From Candidatus Poseidonia sp. (GTDB lineage Archaea > Thermoplasmatota > Poseidoniia > Poseidoniales > Poseidoniaceae), in assembly GCA_023254365.1 (NCBI GenBank), contig JALRLQ010000096.1, positions 1 through 5,711 of the forward strand: 5,711 nucleotides of DNA, written 5' to 3'. The notes under the pieces were generated by a model. That model made no database searches. It had not been told where the DNA came from and saw only the letters and a program-made list of their open reading frames with translations. A program made the position numbers and the translations under genes. This document shows, one piece after another, positions 1 through 5,711 of this stretch (within the stretch, counting starts at the first letter, position 1; the number at the start of each line of letters is the position of its first letter).

Positions 1-37
1 CTTCCACACCAGCGGTCGTTGAAGGTCTTTTGTTTGG

Positions 38-838
38 TCAGGATTGGGTGAAGATGGTGGCCACATCGTTTTCGTTTAACAAAACGAATTCACCCTCACG
101 AAGTTGCCAGTCCTCCAACACAAGACCACCGATTTGACGTCGGTGCAACGCCACCACCTCGTGTCCCAAGGCAGCAAACATGCGGCGCACCTGCCGTTTT
201 TTCCCCTCGTGCAGCCGCAAAACGGTTTGGCCATCTTCGTTAACAACGGGCTGTTCGATGGGGGCGGTACGATAGTGTTCCACTGTTCCATTGACCTCCA
301 ACTCGATTTCAACGCCCTGTGCAAGAATCCGGCACTCCTCTTCACTCACCGGCCGTGCAGTGTTCACGCCGTACACCTTTGAGACATGGGCTTCAGGCGA
401 AGCGATGCGGTGGGCGAGATCGCCATCGGTGGTGAGCAAGAGCAGACCCGTGGTGTCCTCGTCAAGACGGCCAACGGTGATGAGGCGGTCTGCGTCCACC
501 GGGGAAAGGTGCTCCTCAAACAACGAAAAGACCGAGGTTTTGCCAAGCTCGCTTTCGTGGGCATTCAACCGGGAACAAATCACGCCCCGTGGCTTGTTGA
601 GCAAAAACGTCCTGTGGTCGGTCGGGAGTTGAAGCGGTTGACCGTTGTAGCACACCGCCTTGGTGTTCGGATTGAACTGGAAGGCGATGTCCTTGACCAC
701 TCGGTCACCGACCGTGATCTCGCCTGCCCAAACTGCATCTTTCGCGTCGCGCTTCGAGGCAAAAACGCCGGTCTTGGAAAGGAACTGATGCAGACGTAGT
801 TTCACGATGCTCGTTGATGCAAAACGGGGCCGACACAT
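38..838 (-). CDS. RsuA/RluB-family rRNA pseudouridine synthase with S4 domain
   Basis: Predicted to isomerise a specific uridine of ribosomal RNA to pseudouridine. With the ATG at 838 the protein has 266 residues, typical for the RsuA/RluB/RluE/RluF group. Residues about 13-69 form an S4 RNA-binding domain (RLHQFLSKTG, then WAGEITVGDRVV). The catalytic domain shows LLNKPRGVICSR (about 79-90), the family signature GRLDEDTTGLLLLTTDGDL with catalytic Asp126, and EGKKRQVRRM (about 211-220) followed by LHRRQIGGL. The frame stays open upstream to 931, but the ATG at 838 is preferred: a TATA-like box lies about 29 bp upstream, and the longer forms would run through the divergent promoter and into the neighbouring gene. 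A GTG at 805, just before the S4 domain, is a further alternative. The family is certain; the rRNA target (16S-type like RsuA or 23S-type like RluB/E/F) cannot be told from sequence alone. The family is widespread in bacteria and uncommon in archaea, so acquisition from bacteria is likely (inference). Confidence 0.93.
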   Translation of the reverse strand: MCRPRFASTSIVKLRLHQFLSKTGVFASKRDAKDAVWAGEITVGDRVVKDIAFQFNPNTKAVCYNGQPLQLPTDHRTFLLNKPRGVICSRLNAHESELGKTSVFSLFEEHLSPVDADRLITVGRLDEDTTGLLLLTTDGDLAHRIASPEAHVSKVYGVNTARPVSEEECRILAQGVEIELEVNGTVEHYRTAPIEQPVVNEDGQTVLRLHEGKKRQVRRMFAALGHEVVALHRRQIGGLVLEDWQLREGEFVLLNENDVATIFTQS

Positions 839-862
839 AGCGATAGCGGTCGTAATAACGAA

Positions 863-870
863 ACTATCAA
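863..870 (-). promoter_or_regulatory. TATA-like box of the pseudouridine synthase gene
   Basis: Read on the minus strand this is TTGATAGT, centred about 29 bp upstream of the ATG at 838. The spacing matches an archaeal TATA box serving a leaderless transcript, and no Shine-Dalgarno sequence precedes that ATG. It directly abuts the box of the divergent gene at 871-878. It was recognised by position and by the ATAG core shared with the other promoters in the window; the transcription start itself is inferred. Confidence 0.5.
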
Positions 871-878
871 TGATATAG
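871..878 (+). promoter_or_regulatory. TATA-like box of the hydroquinone reductase gene
   Basis: TGATATAG is centred about 26 bp before the ATG at 901, the position expected for an archaeal TATA box with transcription starting at or next to the start codon. The sequence between (CCCCTTTCTGAACCGCCATC) has no ribosome binding site. Together with the opposing box at 863-870 it makes an imperfect dyad, CTATCA-A-TGATAtAG. Confidence 0.55.
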
Positions 879-900
879 GCCCCTTTCTGAACCGCCATCC

Positions 901-1845
901 ATGGGCACAGAGCAATCGAGTGCGTGGACATCGGCCTTCAACGACGGAGCGTTTGTTCGGAAATCAAGTGAATTTCGAGATTTCATCAGCCTCGACGGCT
1001 TCTTTCCTGCGGCGAGCAACCGCTACCACCTCTACATCTCTCATGCTTGCCCGTGGGCGCACCGCACCCTCCTCGCAAGACACCTGCTCGGCCTGAACGA
1101 GCACGTGAGCGTTGATGTGGTGGACTGGCGAATGAACAGAGACGGTTCGTGGTCCTTCAACCCGGACGAGCCCGGTGCAACGGTGGACTCGGTCAACGGT
1201 GAACAGCATTTGGAAGCGATTTACAACCGTGCCTTCGAGGGGTGGGTCCACAGCGAAAAAATTGGCACCGTCCCCGTCCTGTGGGACAAAGAGCGGGGGA
1301 CGATTGTGAACAACGAAAGCCGAGAGATCATTCGCATGTTCGACACGCTTGCTCGGGCAGGTTTTGGAAACGGCAGCACCCTATGTCCTCCGGCGTTGAA
1401 GGACGCCATCGATGCGATGATCGACGCCAATTACGAATCGGTGAACAACGGTGTGTACAAGTCAGGATTCGCCCGTACCCAAGACGCTTACGAGCGTGCC
1501 GTCACCGCGTTGTTCACTCGTTTGGATGAACTCGAAACGCACATGACCGGCCGAACATGGTTGGTGGGTGACGGCGAAGGAACGCTCACCGAGGCCGACC
1601 TTTGCCTGTTCACGACGTTGGTACGGTTTGACCTGGTCTACGTGGTTCACTTCAAGTGCAACCTTCGCCGAATCATCGACTATCCTCACCTTCATGCGTT
1701 TGTCAATCGAATGCTGGAACTGCCCGGCGTTCGAGAAACCTGCAACTGGCACCACATCAAGTGGCACTACTTCTGGTCCCACGAAAATCTGAACCCGTAC
1801 AGGATTGTTCCCCTTGGCCCTGCCGAAGGCCCACACGCAGCGTGA
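901..1845 (+). CDS. yqjG: Glutathionyl-hydroquinone reductase (Xi-class GST, YqjG/ECM4 family)
   Basis: Family members remove glutathione from S-glutathionyl-hydroquinones, releasing hydroquinone and, with a second thiol, glutathione disulfide; they act in the cytosol in quinone recycling or detoxification. The 314 residues match the family's length. The thioredoxin-fold half contains RYHLYISHACPWAHRTLL with catalytic Cys50 in the Xi-class CPWA motif, then TVPVLWDK (123-130) and the thiol-binding VNNESREIIRMF (136-147, Glu139-Ser140). The helical half carries NNGVYKSGFA (Tyr186), the LTEADLCLF motif (229-237), VRFDLVYVVHFKCNLRRI (241-258) and the family-specific tail HHIKWHYFWSH...NPYRIVPLGP. 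The start at 901 is chosen because the alignable family sequence begins soon after it and a TATA-like box sits 26 bp upstream. It diverges from the pseudouridine synthase gene and ends 2 bp from a convergent gene. Family assignment is secure. Most archaea do not make glutathione, so the real thiol partner here is open. Confidence 0.95.
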   Translation: MGTEQSSAWTSAFNDGAFVRKSSEFRDFISLDGFFPAASNRYHLYISHACPWAHRTLLARHLLGLNEHVSVDVVDWRMNRDGSWSFNPDEPGATVDSVNGEQHLEAIYNRAFEGWVHSEKIGTVPVLWDKERGTIVNNESREIIRMFDTLARAGFGNGSTLCPPALKDAIDAMIDANYESVNNGVYKSGFARTQDAYERAVTALFTRLDELETHMTGRTWLVGDGEGTLTEADLCLFTTLVRFDLVYVVHFKCNLRRIIDYPHLHAFVNRMLELPGVRETCNWHHIKWHYFWSHENLNPYRIVPLGPAEGPHAA

Positions 1846-1847
1846 CA

Positions 1848-2165
1848 TCAACCGACGACCGACGCATCGGTGGCGGACAGGTCATCGCTCGCCTGGCTCA
1901 ACCGTTGGCGCTTGTTTGCTTGCACGACCTCGTACATTGCCAACACAGGGGCTAGCCGTTCTGCACGGGACTGGGTGCGAACCTGCTCCACGCTGCGCTG
2001 AGTTTCAGCGTGCATCAGCGCCAGTTCTCGTTCGAGTTCGGCCTGCTCAATCGCTTCCTCTCGAGCAGAACAGGTCTCGGTTTCCGGTTCCTTCTTTCTC
2101 AACCAATTCCACAGAGCGCGCACGCCCTGAAACGCCGAAATGTAACCGGATGTCGTCATTTGCAT
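1848..2165 (-). CDS. Small charged, probably coiled-coil protein of unknown function
   Basis: No family is recognised. The 105-residue product starts with a short, moderately hydrophobic aromatic stretch (GYISAFQGVRALWNWL, about 8-22), followed by RKK and then a long run rich in Glu, Ala, Gln, Arg and Leu (about 25-92) with few helix breakers, as expected for an extended helix or coiled coil. The tail is polar. The N-terminal segment could be an amphipathic membrane-surface anchor (inference). Coding is favoured because this composition is protein-like, the ORF fills the gap between two convincing genes, and its stop lies 2 bp from the stop of the convergent reductase gene. The start is uncertain: ATG at 2165 has a weak AGGGA at 2173-2177, seven bases upstream; ATG at 2159 or TTG at 2171 are alternatives. 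It is divergent from the subtilase gene, which may mean co-regulation, but nothing in the protein shows it. Confidence 0.6.
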   Translation of the reverse strand: MQMTTSGYISAFQGVRALWNWLRKKEPETETCSAREEAIEQAELERELALMHAETQRSVEQVRTQSRAERLAPVLAMYEVVQANKRQRLSQASDDLSATDASVVG

Positions 2166-2205
2166 GGCCAATTCCCTGAGAGAAGTTGTTCCGGGACCTC
2201 TTTGT

Positions 2206-2212
2206 ATCTATT
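2206..2212 (-). promoter_or_regulatory. Possible TATA-like box of the small coiled-coil gene
   Basis: Read on the minus strand this is AATAGAT, carrying the ATAG core seen at the other promoters. It lies about 44 bp from the ATG at 2165, so a transcript starting about 27 bp downstream would have a leader of roughly 15-20 bases, enough to include the weak AGGGA. The fit is poorer than for the leaderless genes. Confidence 0.3.
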
Positions 2213-2230
2213 GTCCGCAGAACCACCACT

Positions 2231-2237
2231 CTTATAG
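2231..2237 (+). promoter_or_regulatory. TATA-like box of the subtilase gene
   Basis: CTTATAG is centred 27 bp before the ATG at 2261 in an otherwise GC-rich stretch. This matches archaeal TATA-box placement for a leaderless mRNA. No Shine-Dalgarno sequence lies before that ATG (GACGAGCGAAAAATCCC). The site argues against the in-frame ATG at 2186, which lies upstream of the box. Confidence 0.6.
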
Positions 2238-2260
2238 CACGCCGACGAGCGAAAAATCCC

Positions 2261-4789
2261 ATGGCAACCCATCGTCGTGCGCTGATTTTCACCGCGTTCT
2301 TGCTTCAACTGTTGATGGTGGGGGCCACAGCGTCCCCGCTCTCGGAAGGCATGAACCCGCTTGGAGATGCTGAAAAAATGAACCACGACCTCCTTGTGGC
2401 GCTCGGCGGAGCAGAGGACACGGATGTCCTCCCCGTCATTTACCAACTGCACTCCGAAGTCACGGCAACCGACAAGGCGGTCATGAAGGACCTCGGATTC
2501 CAACTGCTTGGCGACGCACCCCTGGTTGACGGAGGGCTGGTCGAAGGGACCGCACAAGCGGTTCGCTATCTTTCGACATGGGACCGAGTGGAATACCTCG
2601 AACTCGACAAGGAATTGGATTTCTTCTACCTCCCTCCCGAGTGGGGTGGCGACCCAACGGAGCCGGGCATCATGATGCACGAGACGACCCACGTGGTGCG
2701 AGCCACCGATGCGTGGACCCGAGCCATCATTCAACCCAACGGCGAGGTGTTGCGAGATACCGACCTCTCGTTTTCCGAATGGGACGGTGACGGTACGGCG
2801 ATCGTCGACCTCGACACCGGCGTTGATGCAGGTCATCCCGACTACGACTACCTTGAACCGTGGAGCGGTGAAAAGACGCTCTATTCAGCGAAGTTTGGTC
2901 CAAGCGGCTGGGTTGAGACCAGGAACTCTGACACATCCTCTGGTCACGGCACGCACGTTGGCGGTACCATCGCCGGTAACGGTGACGCGTCGGCCGGTCG
3001 TCGAGCAGGGGTCGCCAAGGGCGGCCAACTGGTGGCCCTCGGGACGGGCGACGGTGCTTCCATCTTTGCCGCTGAGCAAGGGCTTGAATGGACGTTCGCA
3101 CACTCGGTCCCCGGTCAGAACCCCTACCACATTCGTGTCGTTTCCAACTCGTGGGGCACCGACGGTGACTACGACCCGGACGGCGTCATCGCACAACTCA
3201 CCGACCGCCTGACCTATGAAAACGGCGTGGCGGTCATTTTCGCAGCCTCCAACTCAGGCGGCTCCGGTGCCGAATGCTCGGGTGGATTGCGAACCAACGT
3301 GTACGCTAACACCCCTGCTGCCATCTCCGTTGCGGCCCTGACCCACGACGGTACGGCGGTCACTTCGTTTTCGTCTCGAGGGTGCATGAACCAACAACAC
3401 ACGTGGCCCGATGTGGGCGCACCCGGAAGGAACATTTGGGCGACAGCCCCACGCGGTACGGCCATTGATGCTTCCACTCGCGCCCAAGGCGACCTGTACT
3501 ACATGTCCATTTCAGGCACGTCCATGGCCACCCCTCACGTCGGTGGCATGGCGGGCATTCTGCTGGACGTGGCGCCCTCGCTGGGCGTGGCTGATTACCA
3601 CCGGGACGACCATGATTTCGGAAGCAGCTTGGTGGGCGGTGACGGAACGGCGGCCTACGGACAATTCGAGGACTGGAACACGGCCAACTTTAGCAGAGTA
3701 CACGAAATTGAACTCATTTTGGAACTCACGGCTCGCTACGAAGGCATGGCCAACTCCTGCGAGGACGGCAATGACGAGGATTCGTGCAACGACATCCCTA
3801 CCGAATGTTATCGAAGCGCAACGGGCAAGTGCCATGACTGGCGCATCGGTCACGGATTGACGGACGTGGATGCAGCGGTCGCCCTCGCCCGTACGCTCCA
3901 ATTGATGCGAGATCAGGACAACGACGGCATCGTTGACCACCCCCAGTACACCGTTTGGGACGCCTACGACATCTACGAATCCATGATGACGACCACCAGT
4001 ATTCCCGTCAACTCCGACCGTGTGCGCCACGCATGGAAGGGTGATTGGAACCACTTTAACAACGGCCAAACCGGCGCAGTCTACTACACCGAAGATTCCC
4101 ACTACGTGTGGATACCCAACGGAACAACACTCCTGCAAGCCACGCTTGCTGCAACGGAAGCTGACCTTGACACAGGGCAGGTTGGCACCCTCCAACTCTC
4201 CATTGACCTTGGCGATGATGGAAGCAACGATGGTGGACAGGGTGTTCGTTTGGGGGACACGTGGTATTACGAACTCGACGTGGATGAGGCATCCTGGGGC
4301 AAGTGGGCCCATTTCGATACAACGGGACAGGCCGTGACGTTGTGGGGATTGTTGGACGACCCAGAATTCTTCGAATCTCGAATCCCCTATACGGTGGACG
4401 TGATGTTGACCCTTGACCTCTCCACACCGGTCGACATCATGTTTGAGCAACGACCGGACTTCTATTCCGACCTTGACCCAGCCCCACCTTCGGACGATTA
4501 CGACGACTCGATGGACGGCATGCTGACCTTCACACGTCCGGCCTACGACCAGCAAACGGTGGTCTCGTTGATTCAACCAAAATCCGCCGGCGGAGATGAG
4601 GGTAGTGACGGATTCTTTGCTTCGCTTGGTGACCTTCTGGACGACCATCCGTTCGCCGTTCTGTTCTTCATGCTGCTCGTTCTTCTTGGTGCAGGCGGTG
4701 CAGGGTATGCGCTCCGTGAGCGAAAGGAATACGACGTGCACCTCGTCCTCGACGCCGAGATTACACAGGACGATGACGCATCATCCTGA
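2261..4789 (+). CDS. Secreted, membrane-anchored subtilisin-like serine protease (S8 family)
   Basis: Predicted extracellular endopeptidase of 842 residues. A signal peptide (MATHRR, then a hydrophobic core to about 24, likely cut after ATA) is followed by a region at about 53-125 that resembles an I9-type inhibitory propeptide. The catalytic domain (about 145-545) has the full set: Asp185 in AIVDLDTGVDAGHPDY, His229 in SSGHGTHVGGTIAG, oxyanion-hole Asn331 in FAASNSGG and Ser421 in SGTSMATPHVGG; it closes with GHGLTDVDAAVALA (530-543). Between Ser421 and that end lies an insertion of roughly 80 residues with four cysteines. A calcium-type motif, DQDNDGIVD (Asp551, 553, 555, 559), leads into a beta-rich, acidic region (about 585-770). 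A transmembrane helix (about 796-818) and a basic-then-acidic tail (RERKEYD onward) suggest the protease stays attached to the cell with its active site outside. ATG 2261 is chosen over 2186 because it gives a clean signal peptide and sits 27 bp after a TATA-like box. Substrate unknown; protein scavenging is a reasonable inference for a marine heterotroph. Confidence 0.95.
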   Translation: MATHRRALIFTAFLLQLLMVGATASPLSEGMNPLGDAEKMNHDLLVALGGAEDTDVLPVIYQLHSEVTATDKAVMKDLGFQLLGDAPLVDGGLVEGTAQAVRYLSTWDRVEYLELDKELDFFYLPPEWGGDPTEPGIMMHETTHVVRATDAWTRAIIQPNGEVLRDTDLSFSEWDGDGTAIVDLDTGVDAGHPDYDYLEPWSGEKTLYSAKFGPSGWVETRNSDTSSGHGTHVGGTIAGNGDASAGRRAGVAKGGQLVALGTGDGASIFAAEQGLEWTFAHSVPGQNPYHIRVVSNSWGTDGDYDPDGVIAQLTDRLTYENGVAVIFAASNSGGSGAECSGGLRTNVYANTPAAISVAALTHDGTAVTSFSSRGCMNQQHTWPDVGAPGRNIWATAPRGTAIDASTRAQGDLYYMSISGTSMATPHVGGMAGILLDVAPSLGVADYHRDDHDFGSSLVGGDGTAAYGQFEDWNTANFSRVHEIELILELTARYEGMANSCEDGNDEDSCNDIPTECYRSATGKCHDWRIGHGLTDVDAAVALARTLQLMRDQDNDGIVDHPQYTVWDAYDIYESMMTTTSIPVNSDRVRHAWKGDWNHFNNGQTGAVYYTEDSHYVWIPNGTTLLQATLAATEADLDTGQVGTLQLSIDLGDDGSNDGGQGVRLGDTWYYELDVDEASWGKWAHFDTTGQAVTLWGLLDDPEFFESRIPYTVDVMLTLDLSTPVDIMFEQRPDFYSDLDPAPPSDDYDDSMDGMLTFTRPAYDQQTVVSLIQPKSAGGDEGSDGFFASLGDLLDDHPFAVLFFMLLVLLGAGGAGYALRERKEYDVHLVLDAEITQDDDASS

Positions 4790-5530
4790 TGGATCTCTGT
4801 TCTTGAACAGGATTCTTGCTGCCCCTCGCCATGCTCCTTCGACGGCACGTACCCATTGACTCCAGGATGTGAGTGATTGGTCCATTCGTTCGCCGTGCGT
4901 TGCTCCATCGTAAAATTGCAGTGTGTCGTTCACCCGAAAATCGGTTGACGCACTGGCGAGATGGATACGGTTGTTTTGACAAAGTTTTGCGGCAATTTGT
5001 TGCGCATAGCACAGCGGTAGGGCCATGAAGAGGATGTTTCCTTGCTGATGAGCAATCCGCTGGGCGATGTCGGTGACGGAGCGATAATCCTCGTCCTCAT
5101 GGCCGTTGGAAAGACCGGGGATGGATTCTATTTCTTCGTCCTCCCAAGGCTCAAGCCCTTCAACCACCTCGAAACCGTGCTCAAGGCATCCATGGCCGAG
5201 GTGAACCCAAGCGGCTGGATTAACGGTGGTGGCCTTCCCGTCGATGGCTTCGTCGATGGTCGCTGCAAAGCGAACCTTGAGGCGAGGAAAAGGCGATACC
5301 AATTCACCGGCCGTCATGGAGACCCACTGGTGGACGTGAGAAATGGTCTCAATGCAGGCAAGCATGCCGTGGGCGTGGGGGGTGGCCAGCAAATCGTCCA
5401 ATGTCGCCCAAGAGGGTTCGCCCTGGCTATTGGTGGGCACGCCCGTGATGAGCAACTCAGCGCCGTAGGTTTGGGAACCAAACGAAATCATGTGTTCGGG
5501 GGTCAATTGATCAGGGGCAAACAGGGTCAT
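4781..5530 (-). CDS. Conserved-looking protein of unknown function, His-rich with an acidic loop
   Basis: No family is recognised. From the ATG at 5530 the product has 249 residues, with no signal peptide and no clear transmembrane helix, so it is probably cytoplasmic. Its N-terminal half has paired histidines (PHAHG 51-55; HVHQW 65-69) and the cluster HLGHGCLEHG (His110, His113, Cys115, His118), which could bind metal, although no known site pattern is matched. Residues 127-149 form a very acidic, probably exposed loop (EPWEDEEIES, then HEDED). The segment 165-184 is hydrophobic (NILFMALPLCYAQQIAAKLC), followed by a polar stretch and a Trp-containing, basic C-terminus. ATG 5530 is preferred over ATG 5605 because a TATA-like box sits 25 bp upstream of it. 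An AGGTGA precedes it but is only three bases away. The 3' end overlaps the convergent subtilase gene by 9 bp. Coding is supported by length and protein-like composition, not by homology. Confidence 0.75.
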   Translation of the reverse strand: MTLFAPDQLTPEHMISFGSQTYGAELLITGVPTNSQGEPSWATLDDLLATPHAHGMLACIETISHVHQWVSMTAGELVSPFPRLKVRFAATIDEAIDGKATTVNPAAWVHLGHGCLEHGFEVVEGLEPWEDEEIESIPGLSNGHEDEDYRSVTDIAQRIAHQQGNILFMALPLCYAQQIAAKLCQNNRIHLASASTDFRVNDTLQFYDGATHGERMDQSLTSWSQWVRAVEGAWRGAARILFKNRDPSG

Positions 5531-5550
5531 GTTCACCTTGTGTTGCGACC

Positions 5551-5560
5551 CTCTATGAAG
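5551..5560 (-). promoter_or_regulatory. TATA-like box of the His-rich hypothetical gene
   Basis: Read on the minus strand this is CTTCATAGAG, whose ATAG-containing centre lies about 25 bp upstream of the ATG at 5530. It suggests a transcript that begins at or beside that ATG and its own promoter despite a same-strand gene upstream. The match is weaker than at the subtilase and reductase promoters. Confidence 0.4.
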
Positions 5561-5612
5561 ACTGATGAGAGACAGTGGACGCTGGGGAGTCGTCCGAGCC
5601 TGCAACTGCCGC

Positions 5613-5711
5613 TCAATACTGGAGGTAATCGCTTCGCTTCTCGAAGTCCAGCGGCCCGATTTGGCGATGATTTTGATTGAACAAGAACTCAGTTCTCAAA
5701 CTTGAACCAAT
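5613..5711 (-). CDS. Partial C-terminal end of an unidentified gene (cut by the window edge)
   Basis: One minus-strand frame is open from the right edge to a TGA at 5613-5615, giving the last 32 residues of a protein that ends in GPLDFEKRSDYLQY. The other two minus-strand frames hit stops within the first 25 bases or so. The composition is protein-like and mixed, with no repeats. The stop lies 82 bp upstream of the next same-strand start, so the two could be adjacent genes with separate promoters. The fragment is too short to assign a family, and a chance open frame of this size cannot be excluded. Confidence 0.4.
   Translation of the reverse strand: MGSSLRTEFLFNQNHRQIGPLDFEKRSDYLQY

Noticed and set aside
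1..37. Possible 3' end of a plus-strand gene entering from the left (a short frame stops at 20-22).
   Set aside because: Only six codons are visible, so nothing supports coding over chance.
839..931. Upstream starts for the pseudouridine synthase (ATG at 898 or the start codon at 931).
   Set aside because: They would extend the protein through the divergent promoter and up to or past the reductase start at 901, adding residues with no family match.
2156..2836. A 226-codon minus-strand open frame spanning the subtilase promoter and 5' end.
   Set aside because: It overlaps the signal peptide and propeptide coding region and the divergent promoter. The translation shows no motif, and it conflicts with the better supported coiled-coil gene.
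3512..4741. A 409-codon open frame on the minus strand opposite the subtilase gene.
   Set aside because: It lies wholly antisense to a protease with intact catalytic motifs. Its translation has no recognisable domain, and long antisense open frames are common opposite GC-rich coding sequence.
5525..5540. AGGTGA just upstream of the ATG at 5530 as a Shine-Dalgarno site.
   Set aside because: The core is only about three bases from the ATG, too close for efficient use, and the TATA-like box 25 bp upstream points to a leaderless start.
5042..5680. A 212-codon plus-strand open frame opposite the His-rich gene.
   Set aside because: It has the low-complexity, Gly/Arg/Val-rich look of an antisense shadow, it overlaps two minus-strand candidates, and no TATA-like box was noticed for it.
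1..5711. CRISPR arrays, tRNA or rRNA genes, insertion sequences, and phage or toxin-antitoxin systems.
   Set aside because: No regularly spaced direct repeats, tRNA-like stems, terminal inverted repeats or transposase motifs were seen on either strand.

Overview
The window looks like a marine planktonic archaeon, most plausibly Marine Group II (Poseidoniales). Each of the four genes whose start can be judged by this test has an AT-rich box sharing the core ATAG, centred about 25-29 bp upstream of an in-frame ATG, with no Shine-Dalgarno sequence. That is the geometry of an archaeal TATA box driving a leaderless mRNA; a bacterial -10 box would lie much closer to the start. The lineage is an inference from this, from the membrane-anchored secreted subtilase and from moderate GC content. 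No taxonomic marker gene is present. Two of the genes belong to families best known from bacteria.

Layout. (1) 38-838, minus: an RsuA/RluB-type pseudouridine synthase with an S4 domain. (2) 901-1845, plus: a glutathionyl-hydroquinone reductase (YqjG/ECM4, Xi-class GST), divergent from gene 1 across 62 bp that hold two abutting, oppositely oriented TATA-like boxes. (3) 1848-2165, minus: a small charged, probably coiled-coil protein of unknown function, ending 2 bp from gene 2. (4) 2261-4789, plus: a large secreted subtilisin-like serine protease with signal peptide, propeptide-like region, complete catalytic set, cysteine-bearing insertion, calcium-type Asp motif, beta-rich C-terminal region and C-terminal membrane anchor. 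(5) 4781-5530, minus: an unrecognised His-rich protein whose 3' end overlaps gene 4 by 9 bp. (6) 5613-5711, minus: the probable 3' end of another gene running off the right edge.

Genes 1 to 5 alternate in strand (-,+,-,+,-), so each is probably its own transcription unit, paired by divergent promoters (1/2 and 3/4) and by tightly packed convergent ends (2/3 and 4/5). I see no operon and no shared pathway. The contents are RNA modification, quinone/thiol redox chemistry, extracellular proteolysis and two proteins of unknown function. No RNA gene, CRISPR array, insertion sequence or phage feature was seen. There is no gene-free stretch over 300 bp; the longest gap is about 95 bp.
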